Below, piece by piece: positions 38,016 through 50,084 of a stretch of DNA of 64,000 nt. The number at the start of each line of letters is the position of its first letter. The stretch's first letter is position 1. The translations under genes and the position numbers were made by a program. Source of the DNA: Acorus gramineus (Eukaryota; Streptophyta; Magnoliopsida; Acorales; Acoraceae); NCBI GenBank assembly GCA_030737835.1, contig CM060849.1, positions 27,834,311-27,898,310 on the forward strand, read 5' to 3'. A model generated the notes under the pieces. It had not been told where the DNA came from and did no database searches. It worked only from the letters and a program-made list of their open reading frames with translations.

Positions 38016-38270
38016 GTATTATGCTATGTACACTGTTATTCCTAATATGTACACTATCATACCTGTTATAGATTGTGTGTGTTATACTTCGTACACTGTT
38101 ACGCACATTGTGTACACTGTTATACCTCTTATAGATATCAATTTTGTGTTATATTATGTACATTGTTATTCCGAATGTGTACATTGTTATACATGTTACA
38201 AGTTCTATGTGTTACACTCTATACACTATTACGCTCATTTTGTACACTGTTACACATGTAACAGATTAGG
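38016..38270. repeat. Minisatellite of about 65 bp, four units
   Basis: Inside the MULE interior; units share TATGTACACTGTTAT, GTTATA and ATACCTGTTATAG-like phrases. One frame reads a repeated Cys-Tyr-rich peptide, but it has no start context or family match. A near-identical copy lies at 40704-40957 because of the segmental duplication. Confidence 0.8.
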
Positions 38271-39997
38271 CTCACGGAGGGGGTCGCGAGAGGATGGGGT
38301 CGCGAGATGGGGTAGGGCTCGCAGGCAGGTTGCGAGAGGGGGTTAAGCTCGCGGACGGGGTCGTGAGAAGGAGGTTAGACTTGTGGATGGGACGCAGGAG
38401 ATGGTCGGGATAGGTCAGGAGGCGTGATTGGCGTTGGGGTCGAGATGGGTGCAATGGAGGGCTGGTGGAGATAGTCTCACAACTTGTTAAGTTGTTTAGG
38501 GGAAAAAGAGAGGTTGGGGGAGATAGAGAGGCAAATGATGCTTACTTAAAGGTAAAAGAGAGAAAAAAATAGAATGGATAAAAGTTAGATGGAAGGACTT
38601 AAACAAAATACCATCACTAATTTAGGGATCTAAGAAAACAAGAAAAAATCAAGGGACCTATTATTATTATAGAAGTGTCCCCATGGACCTCTAATTAATT
38701 GCCCTATATTATTGTGAAAAAATAAAATCACGTGTGAAGTGCGAGGCTATAAATGGGATTGTCAATCTTTTCTTTCTTTCTTTTTTCTTCTTTTCTAGAC
38801 TTTCTGCCATAGTGCTGTTTAGGGCCCACCCATATAGACCCAGCCCCTTCGAGTTCGACATCCCATGGCCCATGGGTGTAAACAGTTTGGGGAAAGGAAA
38901 ATATTACACTCGATCATTTTTGCAATAAAAAATCCTAACCATATATGTTTTATTTTTTAAGATAATAAATATTATCTAAAGATATATATATTCTGATGAA
39001 AAATATATATCGTTTCATTTTGACTTAAATGAATCTATTTTTAGTAAATATAAAAAAATCTAACAAGGTATGACGATGTATATGAAACTGTAAAAATGAC
39101 TCAGTGTAAGTGTGTAACAGTGTTGAGAGAAAATTTAAAGTTCGGCCCGAGTTGGATGACCTCGAAGCCCCGAGGTAACCCGGCCTGGATAAAACACAAC
39201 CCATCTATGTAAACTGGGATATGTTTTTTTCCACATTTTTAGTGTATTCAACTCAACTACTGATGATTGAATAAAGTTTACAATAATCAGGTGAACTAAC
39301 AAGATACGTGATCCATCAATAGTGGATTATATTGTCTTTAATAATCCACAACAGTGACTAAGACAACATTTTGGAAATGAGAATAAGTAGCTTTCTTAAA
39401 AAAAATCTTTTGCAGGAATCATATTTGTTTCAAACTCGTTTTAAAACCCTCCTACCAGTTTCAACTTTAAATCAAATGTGAAGAAAACATTTTTTAATAT
39501 CTAAAATCTTATTAATTATAAACATTGGTTTTCAAATTATTGTTTGCCATATACCCTAGCATTTCAAACCATTAGTGATGAATTGATGATAATTTTTGAA
39601 TAATATGGAAAGAATTGCAATGTTCATGTGTGTTTCAAACATACTCAATGAATCCTAGAAGATAGAAACATAAAAAGAGGGTAAAAAATTGTTCATTTGT
39701 ATTTTATTCTCATTCTCATTACATGAATTAAAAAATTATATTTAAAATTTTTCATTCCTGTAATATCTCAAATTAAAATTTTCTTTTTATAAAATCTACA
39801 TAATTGAATTACAGAAAAACATCAATTCTCGCTGACCTTTACATACACAGACTTTTGTTTACATACACAGATACTTTTCATATCAAACGTCAATGCCCGT
39901 AAGGACCATGCAATTCTTGAGACGACTTTTGTTCATGAATTTTTATTTAAAATTTTTTACCTGTCACGATCACTGGCCTACGTTTTACTTTTCTAAA

Positions 39998-40450
39998 GAG
40001 AAAATTTCATATAACCCCCTGTAAACTGATTTAAATCTATATAACTCCCTGACTTTTCATAAAATTCATATATAACCCCTGAAAACACCTAATAAGTCTG
40101 AATAAACCCATGAATAAAATTTACGTTTACATATGATAAATATTTTATGAATATTATGTTTGGTTAACCCTGATAGAAAATACAGTATACTAAAAAAAAC
40201 CCTACAATGTATTAAAAATTTGAAAAATCTTATATAGATCATAATTTTATCATCCCAAATAATGTTTTATAATATGTCTAAAGAGAGTAAAGTCATCAAT
40301 TTCATAGGATTTTTTACATTTTTAACACATTGTAGTAGTTTTTTAATATATTGTTTCTTCAGTCCGGATTAATCAAATGAAATATTCGTAAAATATTCAT
40401 TATTTATTAATAAAAAATTTATTCACATAGTTATTTAAATTTATTAAATA
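39998..40450. mobile_element. MULE-type foldback element, truncated by the duplication joint
   Basis: Begins GAGAAAATTTCATATAACCC after the 9-bp flank TTTTCTAAA (39989-39997) and stops at the duplication joint without its right end. The complete version is at 42703-43221. Confidence 0.85.
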
Positions 40451-42702
40451 TTTTTTTTTGATATCGGAGGGACCTCCTATGACTGACCTTACGATCGAGC
40501 TAGGAAGGCTACTCCGCCTGTTTGCCCCTTTTGCCTCTCTATCTCTCCTAACCTCTCTCTTTCTCCCCCAAACAACACAACAAGATGTGAGACCACCTCC
40601 ACCAGCCCTCCATTGCGCCGATCTTGACTCCAACGCCGATCGCACCCTCTGACCTTTCTCGACCGTGTCCCGCGTCCCGTTCGCGAGCCGTCTCCCGATT
40701 CTGTATTATGCTATGTACACTGTTATTCCTAATATGTACACTATCATACCTGTTATAGATTGTGTGTGTTATACTTCGTACACTGTTACGCACATTGTGT
40801 ACACTGTTATACCTCTTATAGATATCAATTTTGTGTTATATTATGTACATTGTTATTCCGAATGTGTACATTGTTATACATGTTACAAGTTCTATGTGTT
40901 ACACTCTATACACTATTACGCTCATTTTGTACACTGTTACACATGTAACAGATTAGGCTCACGGAGGGGGTCGCGAGAGGGGTAGGGCTCGCAGGCAGGT
41001 TGCGAGAGGGGGTTAAGCTCGTAGACGAGGATCGCAAGAGGGGGTTAAGCTCGCGGACGGGGTCGTGAGAAGGAGGTTAGACTTGTGGATGGGACGCAGG
41101 AGATGGTCGGGATAGGTCAGGAGGCGTGATTGGCGTTGGGGTCGAGATGGGTGCAATGGAGGGCTGGTGGAGATAGTCTCACAACTTGTTAAGTTGTTTA
41201 GGGGAAAAAGAGAGGTTGGGGGAGATAGAGAGGCAAATGATGCTTACTTAAAGGTAAAAGAGAGAAAAAAATAGAATGGATAAAAGTTAGATGGAAGGAC
41301 TTAAACAAAATACCATCACTAATTTAGGGATCTAAGAAAACAAGAAAAAATCAAGGGACCTATTATTATTATAGAAGTGTCCCCATGGACCTCTAATTAA
41401 TTGCCCTATATTATTGTGAAAAAATAAAATCACGTGTGAAGTGCGAGGCTATAAATGGGATTGTCAATCTTTTCTTTCTTTCTTTTTTCTTCTTTTCTAG
41501 ACTTTCTGCCATAGTGCTGTTTAGGGCCCACCCATATAGACCCAGCCCCTTCGAGTTCGACATCCCATGGCCCATGCTAAAGGAAAATAGTCTGGGGAAA
41601 GGAAAATATTACACTCGATCATTTTTGCAATAAAAAATCCTAACCATATATGTTTTATTTTTTAAGATAATAAATATTATCTAAAGATATATATATTCTG
41701 ATGAAAAATATATATCGTTTCATTTTGACTTAAATGAATCTATTTTTAGTAAATATAAAAAAATCTAACAAGGTATGACGATGTATATGAAACTGTAAAA
41801 ATGACTCAGTGTAAGTGTGTAACAGTGTTGAGAGAAAATTTAAAGTTCGGCCCGAGTTGGATGACCTCGAAGCCCCGAGGTAACCCGGCCTGGATAAAAC
41901 ACAACCCATCTATGTAAACTGGGATATGTTTTTTTCCACATTTTTAGTGTATTCAACTCAACTACTGATGATTGAATAAAGTTTACAATAATCAGGTGAA
42001 CTAACAAGATACGTGATCCATCAATAGTGGATTATATTGTCTTTAATAATTCACAACAGTGACTAAGACAACATTTTGGAAATGAGAATAAGTAGCTTTC
42101 TTAAAAAAAATCTTTTGCAGGAATCATATTTGTTTCAAACTCGTTTTAAAACCCTCCTACCAGTTTCAACTTTAAATCAAATGTGAAGAAAACATTTTTT
42201 AATATCTAAAATCTTATTAATTATAAACATTGGTTTTCAAATTATTGTTTGCCATATACCCTAGCATTTCAAACCATTAGTGATGAATTGATGATAATTT
42301 TTGAATAATATGGAAAGAATTGCAATGTTCATGTGTGTTTCAAACATACTCAATGAATCCTAGAAGATAGAAACATAAAAAGAGGGTAAAAAATTGTTCA
42401 TTTGTATTTTATTCTCATTCTCATTACATGAATTAAAAAATTATATTTAAAATTTTTCATTCCTGTAATATCTCAAATTAAAATTTTCTTTTTATAAAAT
42501 CTACATAATTGAATTACAGAAAAACATCAATTCTCGCTGACCTTTACATACACAGACTTTTGTTTACATACACAGATACTTTTCATATCAAACGTCAATG
42601 CCCGTAAGGACCATGCAATTCTTGAGACGACTTTTGTTCATGAATTTTTATTTAAAATTTTTTACCTGTCACGATCACTGGCCTACGTTTTACTTTTCTA
42701 AA

Positions 42703-43221
42703 GAGAAAATTTCATATAACCCCCTGTAAACTGATTTAAATCTATATAACTCCCTGACTTTTCATAAAATCCATAGATAACCCCTGAATAAACCCATGAA
42801 TAAAATTTACGTTTACATATGATAAATATTTTATAAATATTATGTTTGGTTAACCCTGATAGAAAATACATTATACTAAAAACAAACCCTACAATGTATT
42901 AAAAATTTGAAAAATCTTATATAGATCATAATTTTATCATCCCAAATAATGCTTTATAATATGTCTAAAGAGGGTAAAGTCATCAATTTCATAGGATTTT
43001 TTTATATTTTTAACACATTGTAGTTGTTTTTTAATATATTGTATTTTCAGTCCGGATTAATCAAATAAAATATTCATAAAATATTTATTATTTATTAATA
43101 AAAAATTTATTCACATAGTTATTTAAATTTATTAAATATTTTCAGATGATTATACAATTTTTAAGAAAAATCAAGGTCCATGGATTTCAGTCATATTTCA
43201 TTGGGTCGTATGATATTTTCC
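42703..43221. mobile_element. MULE-type foldback element, complete copy
   Basis: 519 bp, flanked by perfect 9-bp TTTTCTAAA (42694-42702 and 43222-43230). Ends GAGAAAATTTCATATAACCC and GGGTCGTATGATATTTTCC are inverted; the arms pair over much of the length (AAACCCTACAATGTATT against AACACATTGTAGT). Related by phrases to 29830-30366. Confidence 0.85.
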
Positions 43222-43230
43222 TTTTCTAAA

Positions 43231-44057
43231 ACGTCCCCTTTACGTTAACGCGTACAAAGAGCCCGCACAAACAACCTAACCCTACACGCTACATCACAGG
43301 CCCACACGATATATGCCACGTCACATGTTTTCCCACGCCGAAACCAGACACATTTTAACCCAAAATAACAATCAATACCTTATCACCAAAAGCACCGGCT
43401 TCAGTCAGTCTCGTTATTATCGACCCGCAGAACCCACTAATTTTTTATTAAATACTAATGATATTTAGGGTGTATTTATGCACAAATTTTAAAAAAAGAA
43501 AAGAGAAAATTTGGATTAAAGAAAAAATAGTAGAAAATAAAATTTTTAATTTTTTTTTCTGATCAACTTTTATAGTGTTTATACGTATTGTGAAAACAAT
43601 TTTATCATTTTCTCTTACATTCTCACGTATTTGAAAGGAAAAATTTTCCTCACCTTTTCTAATAAGATAAAATAGGAAAGGAAAAGCGATGGAAATTCTT
43701 TTTCTTTTCATTGTTTGACATAAACACTAGGTTTTTGGATGGTCAAAAAAAAAAATTTCATTTTCCATCACTTTTCATTTGACAAAAAAACACCCTAAAG
43801 AAATCATGTTTTATCCAATAACTGAGTGGATCAAATAAGAGAGTGGAATTTATATCTAACAATGGTTGTATAGTTCGATTAATAAGTTGTGTAGATCTAT
43901 ATTGATAGTACTGATTGATGCCAATCCTGACAGGATCGGGACCAGAGGACCCCACCAACTCGTAAATAAACATAGTAGTCAAGGGTTTATTAGTCATTAA
44001 TCACAAAACCTTCAAACCTAATAAATCCAAACCCACCAACACAAACCTCTTGTGTGT

Positions 44058-44101
<44 letters not shown>

Positions 44102-44112
44102 CAAGAGCAACC
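43231..44112 (+). promoter_or_regulatory. Upstream region of the RING-H2 gene
   Basis: AT-rich, with a GC-richer patch at 43231-43330. Just before the start codon lies a compound microsatellite, about (GT)9 then (GA)12, at 44057-44101, probably in the 5' leader. TAAATAAAC near 43962 could serve as a TATA-like element; this is weak. Confidence 0.4.
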
Positions 44113-44823
44113 ATGTCGGCTCCGGCGATGAGCACACTCTATCCGATGTACAGCGACTGCCGAAACTGTCAAAACCAAGACAGCTTCAACAACCGGATCA
44201 TGATCACCGCTGTCCTCAGCCTCGCCTTCGTCGTCGTCTTCGTCTTCGTCCTCCACCTCTACGCGCGCCGCATCGCCGCCCGCCGGTCGACCTCCACCAC
44301 CGGACGAAGACCCTCTCCGGGCCTCCGCTCGACGAGCCTCCAAGCCTGGATCATGCAATCCCAAGACCAACAACAGCAATCCCAAGTCGGGCTCGATCCG
44401 TCTGTGATCGGGTCACTGCCGGTCTTCACGTACAAACACGTCGGGGACGAGTCGGGTTCGATCGATTGCCCCGTGTGTTTGAGTTCGTTCGAGGAGGGGG
44501 AGCTCGCGAGGGTGTTGACGAACTGCGGGCACGTGTTTCACGTAGAGTGCATCGACATGTGGTTGCACACGCACTCGACGTGCCCGGTCTGTCGGACTGA
44601 GGCTCGGCCCGTGGAGCAGAGTCGGGCTGATGATGAGGTGGGAACGTCGGGTGCTGGTGGTGGTGGTGGTGGGCAGGGTTTGAAGACGGCGGCGGTGGCG
44701 GGCGGGACGTTTTCGAGGCTGAGCTCGCTGCGGAGGATGCTTAGTAGGGGGAGGTCGGGGAGGGTCAGATCACTGGATGATGGGGTGGCGCCGGCGGCGG
44801 AGGAGGATTTGGAGAGGCAGTGA
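44113..44823 (+). CDS. ATL-type RING-H2 E3 ubiquitin ligase
   Basis: Membrane-anchored ubiquitin ligase of the plant ATL family, 236 residues, no intron, as is usual for ATLs. One hydrophobic segment at about 29-50 (IMITAVLSLAFVVVFVFVLH) is followed by basic residues ARR. The GLD motif (93-95, in GLDPSVIGSLPVF) precedes the RING-H2 domain at 119-160: CPVC, CGHVFHVEC, then WLHTHSTCPVC, with all eight metal ligands in place and the Pro before the last cysteine pair. The tail has a Gly run and a basic Ser/Arg-rich stretch (RLSSLRRMLSRGRSGRVRSL). The start at 44113 was chosen over 44050 because the intervening residues are only translated microsatellite. ATLs often respond to elicitors or carbon/nitrogen status, but nothing here shows that. 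Substrate unknown. Confidence 0.95.
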   Translation: MSAPAMSTLYPMYSDCRNCQNQDSFNNRIMITAVLSLAFVVVFVFVLHLYARRIAARRSTSTTGRRPSPGLRSTSLQAWIMQSQDQQQQSQVGLDPSVIGSLPVFTYKHVGDESGSIDCPVCLSSFEEGELARVLTNCGHVFHVECIDMWLHTHSTCPVCRTEARPVEQSRADDEVGTSGAGGGGGGQGLKTAAVAGGTFSRLSSLRRMLSRGRSGRVRSLDDGVAPAAEEDLERQ

Positions 44824-45872
44824 ATTTTTTGAATTGGAAGTAGATATTTGTTATTCGATTTTATTACTGAAAATCTCGAATTACAAAATAAAAGAAAAAG
44901 AAGAGAAAAAAAAAATCAGAAAAAAAAAAGATGAGAACACCCCTGACGAAGCCCCTTTAGAAGAGCCATCTAGCCTGCCTGACGAGTAACAGTGAATTAT
45001 ATATGTGAATTATAATTACATTGTTTTGTTGTGTTTTTCTTTTCTTTCATGGTATATATATTTTGATACATTGATAAACATAGTTTGAGAGTATAAGATG
45101 AAAGGTTTAAGAACAATAATTTAAATTTTTTTTCTTCTCTTCATTGTGATTGACCTTTGAATATAAATGTTATAGTGTGAGAATTCAACAAAAAGATTTG
45201 GTAGAAGATGATGTTTCAATCCTTTCTCGTGGGTTTGGTGAAGTCCATAACAACTTGTTTGACTAATGGGGGGGTGGTTGTACCATATGCGAAGACTTTT
45301 TGTGTTTGTTTTTTTCTCTCTTTTTTGTATTTTTTTTTCTGGATAGCGTATAATAATGTAAGTGGAAGCCTCACAGGCATGTATGTGTTGAACCGAGGTT
45401 GAAATTGTTAGATTTGAACCCAATCTAATCTGATTTTCAATGCAATAAACTTAACTGATCCAATCCCAGCCAAAAACAGCTAGTCTATCTGAATCTAACC
45501 CAAGGAATCTGAATTAAAACAAAGCACTATTACACATAGTTTTTTCAACCCTAATTTTTCTTTTTTTCTTTTTTCTTTATAAATGAATTCACACAATTTG
45601 TTGAAGCCTATGTTTAAAATTTTACGTAAACATATACTTTATTAAATGTGATATATAATTTTTAAAACATCAAAATTATGTATAAACTTAAAATAAAGAT
45701 TAATAGAAGACTATACTTAATGATTTTCCTTCAAATATAAAGTCGTTGATGCAACGGATCTCACCGCAGAAAAGCCCCACCGAGAATTCCAATCATTCAC
45801 ACTCGCTCACTCCAGACAAAGTGCAGCATGTTAAAAAAGTCATTAATGTATTATTATATTCAAAGAAACATA
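44824..45872. other. Downstream of the RING gene, no further gene
   Basis: Presumed 3' untranslated region, then AT-rich sequence. At 45400-45530 a stretch of AACCCAATCTAATCTG-type phrases looks like a decayed hAT MITE body without recognisable ends. Confidence 0.35.
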
Positions 45873-46602
45873 TAAGAGCATCTCCAAAAGACTTTCTACA
45901 CCACATTTTTCTCCGTATATGGAGTCAAACTTTAAATCCACCTTCAAAAACCTCCCCACACCCCTCCTTACCATATTTTTTTCCAAGCCTTGTAGGGAAA
46001 ACTACAATGTAAGATGACCACATTGCCCTTTCAACAATGTATGGAGTCTTGTAGAAAAAACTACAATGCAAGATGACCACATTGCCCCCCTCAACAAAAC
46101 CCTTTTCTTTTTCAACCAACTCTTTCTCTTCTCATTTTTTTTCAACCTCCCCCAAATGTATCCCATCTTCCTTTTTGTCCTGCAAACCCTACAAAAATAA
46201 AAAATCAAAGCCTTTGATTTCATCTGCGGTCCGTCCGCTGTCCGTCCAGCCCATCATCGGTCCGTCCATCGTCCGCCATCCGTCCCACCCGCCGTCCTTC
46301 CACCGTTACCCCACACCCTTGCATCACCTTCAGCTTCGACAAGTGATAGGCGGCGACCAGAGTGAGCACGCGAAGCGGATAGGAGCCGTGACCATTCACG
46401 CCTTCGCCATCGGCGACCGAATCATGAGAGGAAGACGAGATCGTCTGATCCCGACAGCTGTGCAGAGGGAGACGTGAATGTTGCGAATGGCCGAGGTTGA
46501 CGACAGCAGGGACCGACGATTCACCATCGTCAACGATTCACCTCCGTCAAGATCTGCGTCAACGATTCAGCACCATCGGCAAGTTCTTTTCCTTGAAGGG
46601 TT

Positions 46603-48514
46603 TGTTGGGATTATGTCTCGATCCGGTGTATCAACATCGGATGGCTATGATGAAACCATATTAGGGTGGGCACCTAATTGGTAATTAGTTAAGATTTGAT
46701 CTTAATTAAGATATAAAGTGAATCTCCTAAAATCAGGGAAACAGATTTGTTTGTTAGGAGATTACTTGGAGAGGAAGTTATTTATTCATATAAATATCAT
46801 CTAGTTTTTTAGGGTAAAACTTGGCATGGTTAGCATAGAAAAAAATGTAGAGATGCATATGAGAGAGGTTGAGAGGGTTCAAGAGAATGTAACTCCATTA
46901 AAGAGAGTTTGTAAGGTTTTTTTGTATCTCAACTATTATAGTGGATTCTCAGTTTTTGCCCCGTAGATGTAGGCCTAGGCCGAACCATGTATTTTTGTGT
47001 TCTTCGTGTGATGATGTTCCGTTCTTATATTCGATCTCGTGTTTTATTGTGGACTTCCGCGTATTTGTTCTCCAACAACTGGTATCAGAGCTTCAGATTC
47101 TGACCTAGAAGGATGAGATCTAAAGAACGATGAAAGGACACGTGTTGACGGTGGTGTGGACATCGACGGAGAAAGCCCACAGGGTGGTGTCCGGTTCCAT
47201 GTGGAGAACAAAAATACACGAGGAGCTGTGTATTGAAAAAAAAAAAGTGGGACATTAGTCCCTGTTTGACATGCATAAAAAAAGGGGACATTAATGCATG
47301 GTTGATGTCATCGTGTTGGTTTCTTTGGAAGCCATGATTGATTCATGAGATCTTTGATCAGTCGAGATGTGTGCGTGGCGCATGTGCACACAGAAGGCCA
47401 CGACATACACGGTGACGAGACAATGCGCGAGGTGAAGGCCGAGAGCACAGGCACAGGTGTCGAGGCACGTGCGAAAACGCCAGATGCGAGATGGCGTGCG
47501 ACGACGAGCACGAAGTGGCCTCCGTGAGACACGTGATGTGTATGCTCAGTTTGTGCAGAGGAAGAAGATGGAACAATGCAACACAAAAATAACAATCTGA
47601 ACCGGGTGGCGTCCTAGGTGGTTTAGGTAAAAGCGAGTCCAGGTTCGGAGCTCGCGAGCGCGTGGTGAAGCTTGTTCAAGGTGGAGTCCAAATCCTTCTT
47701 CAGAGACGCAACATAGAGGAGGTGTTCTGAACCCAGGTGGCGTCCTAGGTGGTTCAAGTAAAATGCGAGTCCAGACATTTGGAACTCACTAGCGCATGGT
47801 GTAGCTTGTTCAAGGTGGAGTCTAGACGATCCTTCTTTAAAAACGCACATGGAGCATGCGACAGATTTACATGATTACCAAGTCAAGATGCTGACTTGGA
47901 GATGCAGCAGTGCAGACTTCCGAAAGAAGAAAAGTTCTTCAGCCAGGTGGAGTTTGCAGAGCGAGGTGGAGACATCAACAGAAATCTTCAAGGGGTTCGT
48001 GAAAGTCAAAGTTTACCGAATTCGAGCCAAGGTGGAGATTGTTGGGATTATGTCTCGATCCGGTGTATCAACATCGGATGGCCATGATGAAACCATATTA
48101 GGGTGGGCACCTAATTGGTAATTAGTTAAGATTTGATCTTAATTAAGATATAAAGTGAATCTCCTAAAATCAGGGAAACAGATTTGTTTGTTAGGAGATT
48201 ACTTAGAGAGGAAGTTATTTATTCATATAAATATCCTCTAGTTTTTTAGGGTAAAACTTGGCATGGTTAGCATAGAAAAAAATGTAGAGATCCATATGAG
48301 AGAGGTTGAGAGGGTTCAAGAGAGGGTAACTCAATGAAAGAGAGTTTGGAAGGCTTTTTTGTATCTCAACTATTATAGTGGATTCTCAGTTTTTGCCCCG
48401 TGGATGTAGACCTAGGCAGAACCATGTATTTTTGTGTTCTTTGTGTGATAGTGTTCCGTTCTTATATTCGATCTCGTGTTTTATTGTAGACTTCCGCGTA
48501 TTTGTTCCCCAACA
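46603..48514 (+). mobile_element. Short non-autonomous LTR element, Copia-like priming
   Basis: Fossil LTR element of 1912 bp. LTRs of 475 bp each at 46603-47077 and 48040-48514 begin TGTTGGG and end CCAACA. A primer site TGGTATCAGAGC at 47080-47091 matches the initiator Met tRNA end used by most plant Copia elements, and a purine-rich AAGGTGGAGAT stretch precedes the 3' LTR. Flanks GGGTT / AGGTT fit a 5-bp duplication. The 0.96-kb interior carries no recognisable gag or pol, so it depended on other elements. By eye about 18 of 475 LTR positions differ (near 4%), suggesting an insertion on the order of one to two million years ago at commonly used plant rates. Confidence 0.88.
47600..47855. 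repeat. Two-copy internal repeat of the LTR element
   Basis: Segments at about 47600-47720 and 47728-47855 share GGTGGCGTCCTAGGTGGTT, GCGAGTCCAG and AGCTTGTTCAAGGTGGAGTC. The repeat lies in the non-coding interior of the LTR element. Confidence 0.8.
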
Positions 48515-49011
48515 AGGTTAGGTTTTTTAGCATCTATTTTGTAGAAGATTAGATCAAGTTTTTATTTCTTTTCTGAATCTTTTATTGTTTGTTGTTTGTT
48601 TTGATTCTTTAGGAGGTGATTTGTTTTAGGTGTATCTTGGTGGCTGATGATTTATTTTTAGGCTGCGATGATTTGTGAGTGCTGCTGTTTATTACGTGAA
48701 TTCAAGTGCTGCTGTTGGGTTGTGATTTTGTGATTTCTTTTATCTCTAGAGATGTTGCTGTTGGGTTGGGTTTGATTGGGTTGAAAGTAGTGATTCATTC
48801 ATGTGTTCATGTAAAAGTGGTGTTTGGGTTGGTTTTTTATTTTTTTTAATATAAAGATATGAATTGGGATAAAAATATCATTTGAAATGAATATAGGATA
48901 AGAATGAGGAGGTTTTTGAAGTGATAAAAAAAAAGTTTTCCTACATGTCATAGAGAATTTTTTTCTCCATAATGTAAGAAAATATTGGAAAGTCTTTTGA
49001 AGATGCTCTAA

Positions 49012-50076
49012 CTCACATTAAATTCATATGACCCTCTGACTTTTACGAAAGTCCATGTAACCCTCTCCAAACATAATTTAAATTCAAAATAGTCTCCTAA
49101 GTTGATTAATCACTGACAGAATTAAAATATTTCTAATATTTCGTTATACTAACCCAAATAAAATGAAATAATCCAAATAAGTTCATGTAAACACATAACC
49201 CCTCGCGAATTATATTTGTTCGCGTGTCATGTGTTATAATCTTTCTTCTTTTTCTTCTTCTTCCTTCAATCAATTACAAACCGGCCGTGGACACCCGCCC
49301 ATTGGAGTCCGACCGTTGTAATTTGACAATTGACACCTTTCTTCAATCCCCTCCTCCCTTAAACCTTGATAACTTGCCCTCACCTTCCATTTCACGCAGT
49401 AGTTATACAAGTGTGTATAAATACTCACCCACCACACCCAATTGGTTATTCATTTTTTTTTTTTTTTTTTTTTGATCCATCTTCCGTAATAACTCCCGAT
49501 CTATTTTGAACCCATTGATTACCATATCCGAGTCAATGTTTGCAATTGTGAGGTATTTCGTTTCATTCATATGATATGTTTGATAAACTAACCATTTATT
49601 TGAAAAAGGCCGGTAAGGCAAGACTTGATTGTAACTCAATCAAAACATATTCCAGAAGGCATGTAACTATGGTAAGAGCATCCTACATGCTTGATTTCCA
49701 TCGTCATTAATATATGTGCATATGATCTCCATGAAGGTATACACATCAATCAACGAAAACTACAGATGTCAAACGCACACTTGTTACCAATGAGAGCAAG
49801 ATGGATGTCCGATCACCCCATCCCACTTGTTGCCAATGAGAGCAACAATGTCCACAACAGGCAAGATGATTTTCTTCTCTGTGCATAATAAACGGAATAA
49901 CACAAGGAAAAAAAACTCAAACAATGAGCATTAGAAAAAGCATATCAGAGGAAGGGGGGAAAGGGCGAGAGGGTGGACTGGAAACTTCAAAGGCTGGGGC
50001 AGGAAATCTGTGTAAAGATAGACAATAAGGGATTAATGTTTTTATAGAGGGTAAAAAGGACATTTTACATATGGGG
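49012..50076. other. Intergenic with one arm of a foldback element
   Basis: The beginning (49015-49215) reads AAATTCATATGACCCTCTG and similar phrases, the arm type seen in the 29830 and 42703 foldbacks. A matching arm in reverse lies at 51217-51332, so the sequence between may be a foldback later filled by the hAT element and a MULE. A GC-richer piece at 49270-49440 is not recognised. Confidence 0.4.
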
Positions 50077-50084
50077 GTTAAGAG

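Larger units (their letters stand above)
37080..38704. mobile_element. MULE-type element interrupted by a hAT MITE
   Basis: Flanked by the perfect 9-bp duplication TATATTATT (37071-37079 and 38705-38713). The long inverted ends pair from AATTAATTAGAGATCC (left) and GGACCTCTAATTAATT (right), and continue after the nested hAT element with GGTTCCTTGA against TCAAGGGACC and on to about 37700/38570, roughly 150 bp of arm. The interior (37770-38500) is GC-richer, with a Tyr/Cys-coding minisatellite and GGGTCGCGAG-type repeats. No transposase found. The interior and right arm are repeated in the tandem duplication that follows. Confidence 0.82.
37752..43140. repeat. 2.7-kb tandem segmental duplication
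   Basis: Unit 1 (about 37752-40451) and unit 2 (about 40452-43140) are almost identical over their whole length, differing by scattered substitutions and a few short indels (for example near 38290, 41020, 38872/41576 and 42785). Each unit contains the interior and right arm of the 37080 MULE, about 1.3 kb of unique AT-rich sequence and most of the 42703 MULE. The joint at 40445-40460 fuses AAATATTTT of the second MULE to the poly-T before GATATCGG of the first, so ATATTTT is the shared sequence at the breakpoints. High identity implies a recent event. Confidence 0.93.
45876..49008. mobile_element. TAA-flanked inverted-repeat element (PIF/Harbinger-like) hosting an LTR element
   Basis: Ends GAGCATCTCCAAAAGACTTT and AAAGTCTTTTGAAGATGCTC are inverted repeats of about 23 bp with two mismatches, flanked by TAA (45873-45875 and 49009-49011). 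GAGCATCTCCAA ends are common among plant Tourist/Harbinger MITEs. Without the nested LTR element it is about 1.2 kb, large for a MITE. The interior has a GC-richer block at 46220-46600 and a duplicated phrase ACTACAATG..AAGATGACCACATTGCC (46005-46088). No transposase recognised. Confidence 0.6.

Noticed and set aside
38073-38261. Cys/Tyr-rich repeated peptide frame, also at 40760-40948
   Set aside because: It is a translated minisatellite inside a MULE, duplicated with it; no start context or family.
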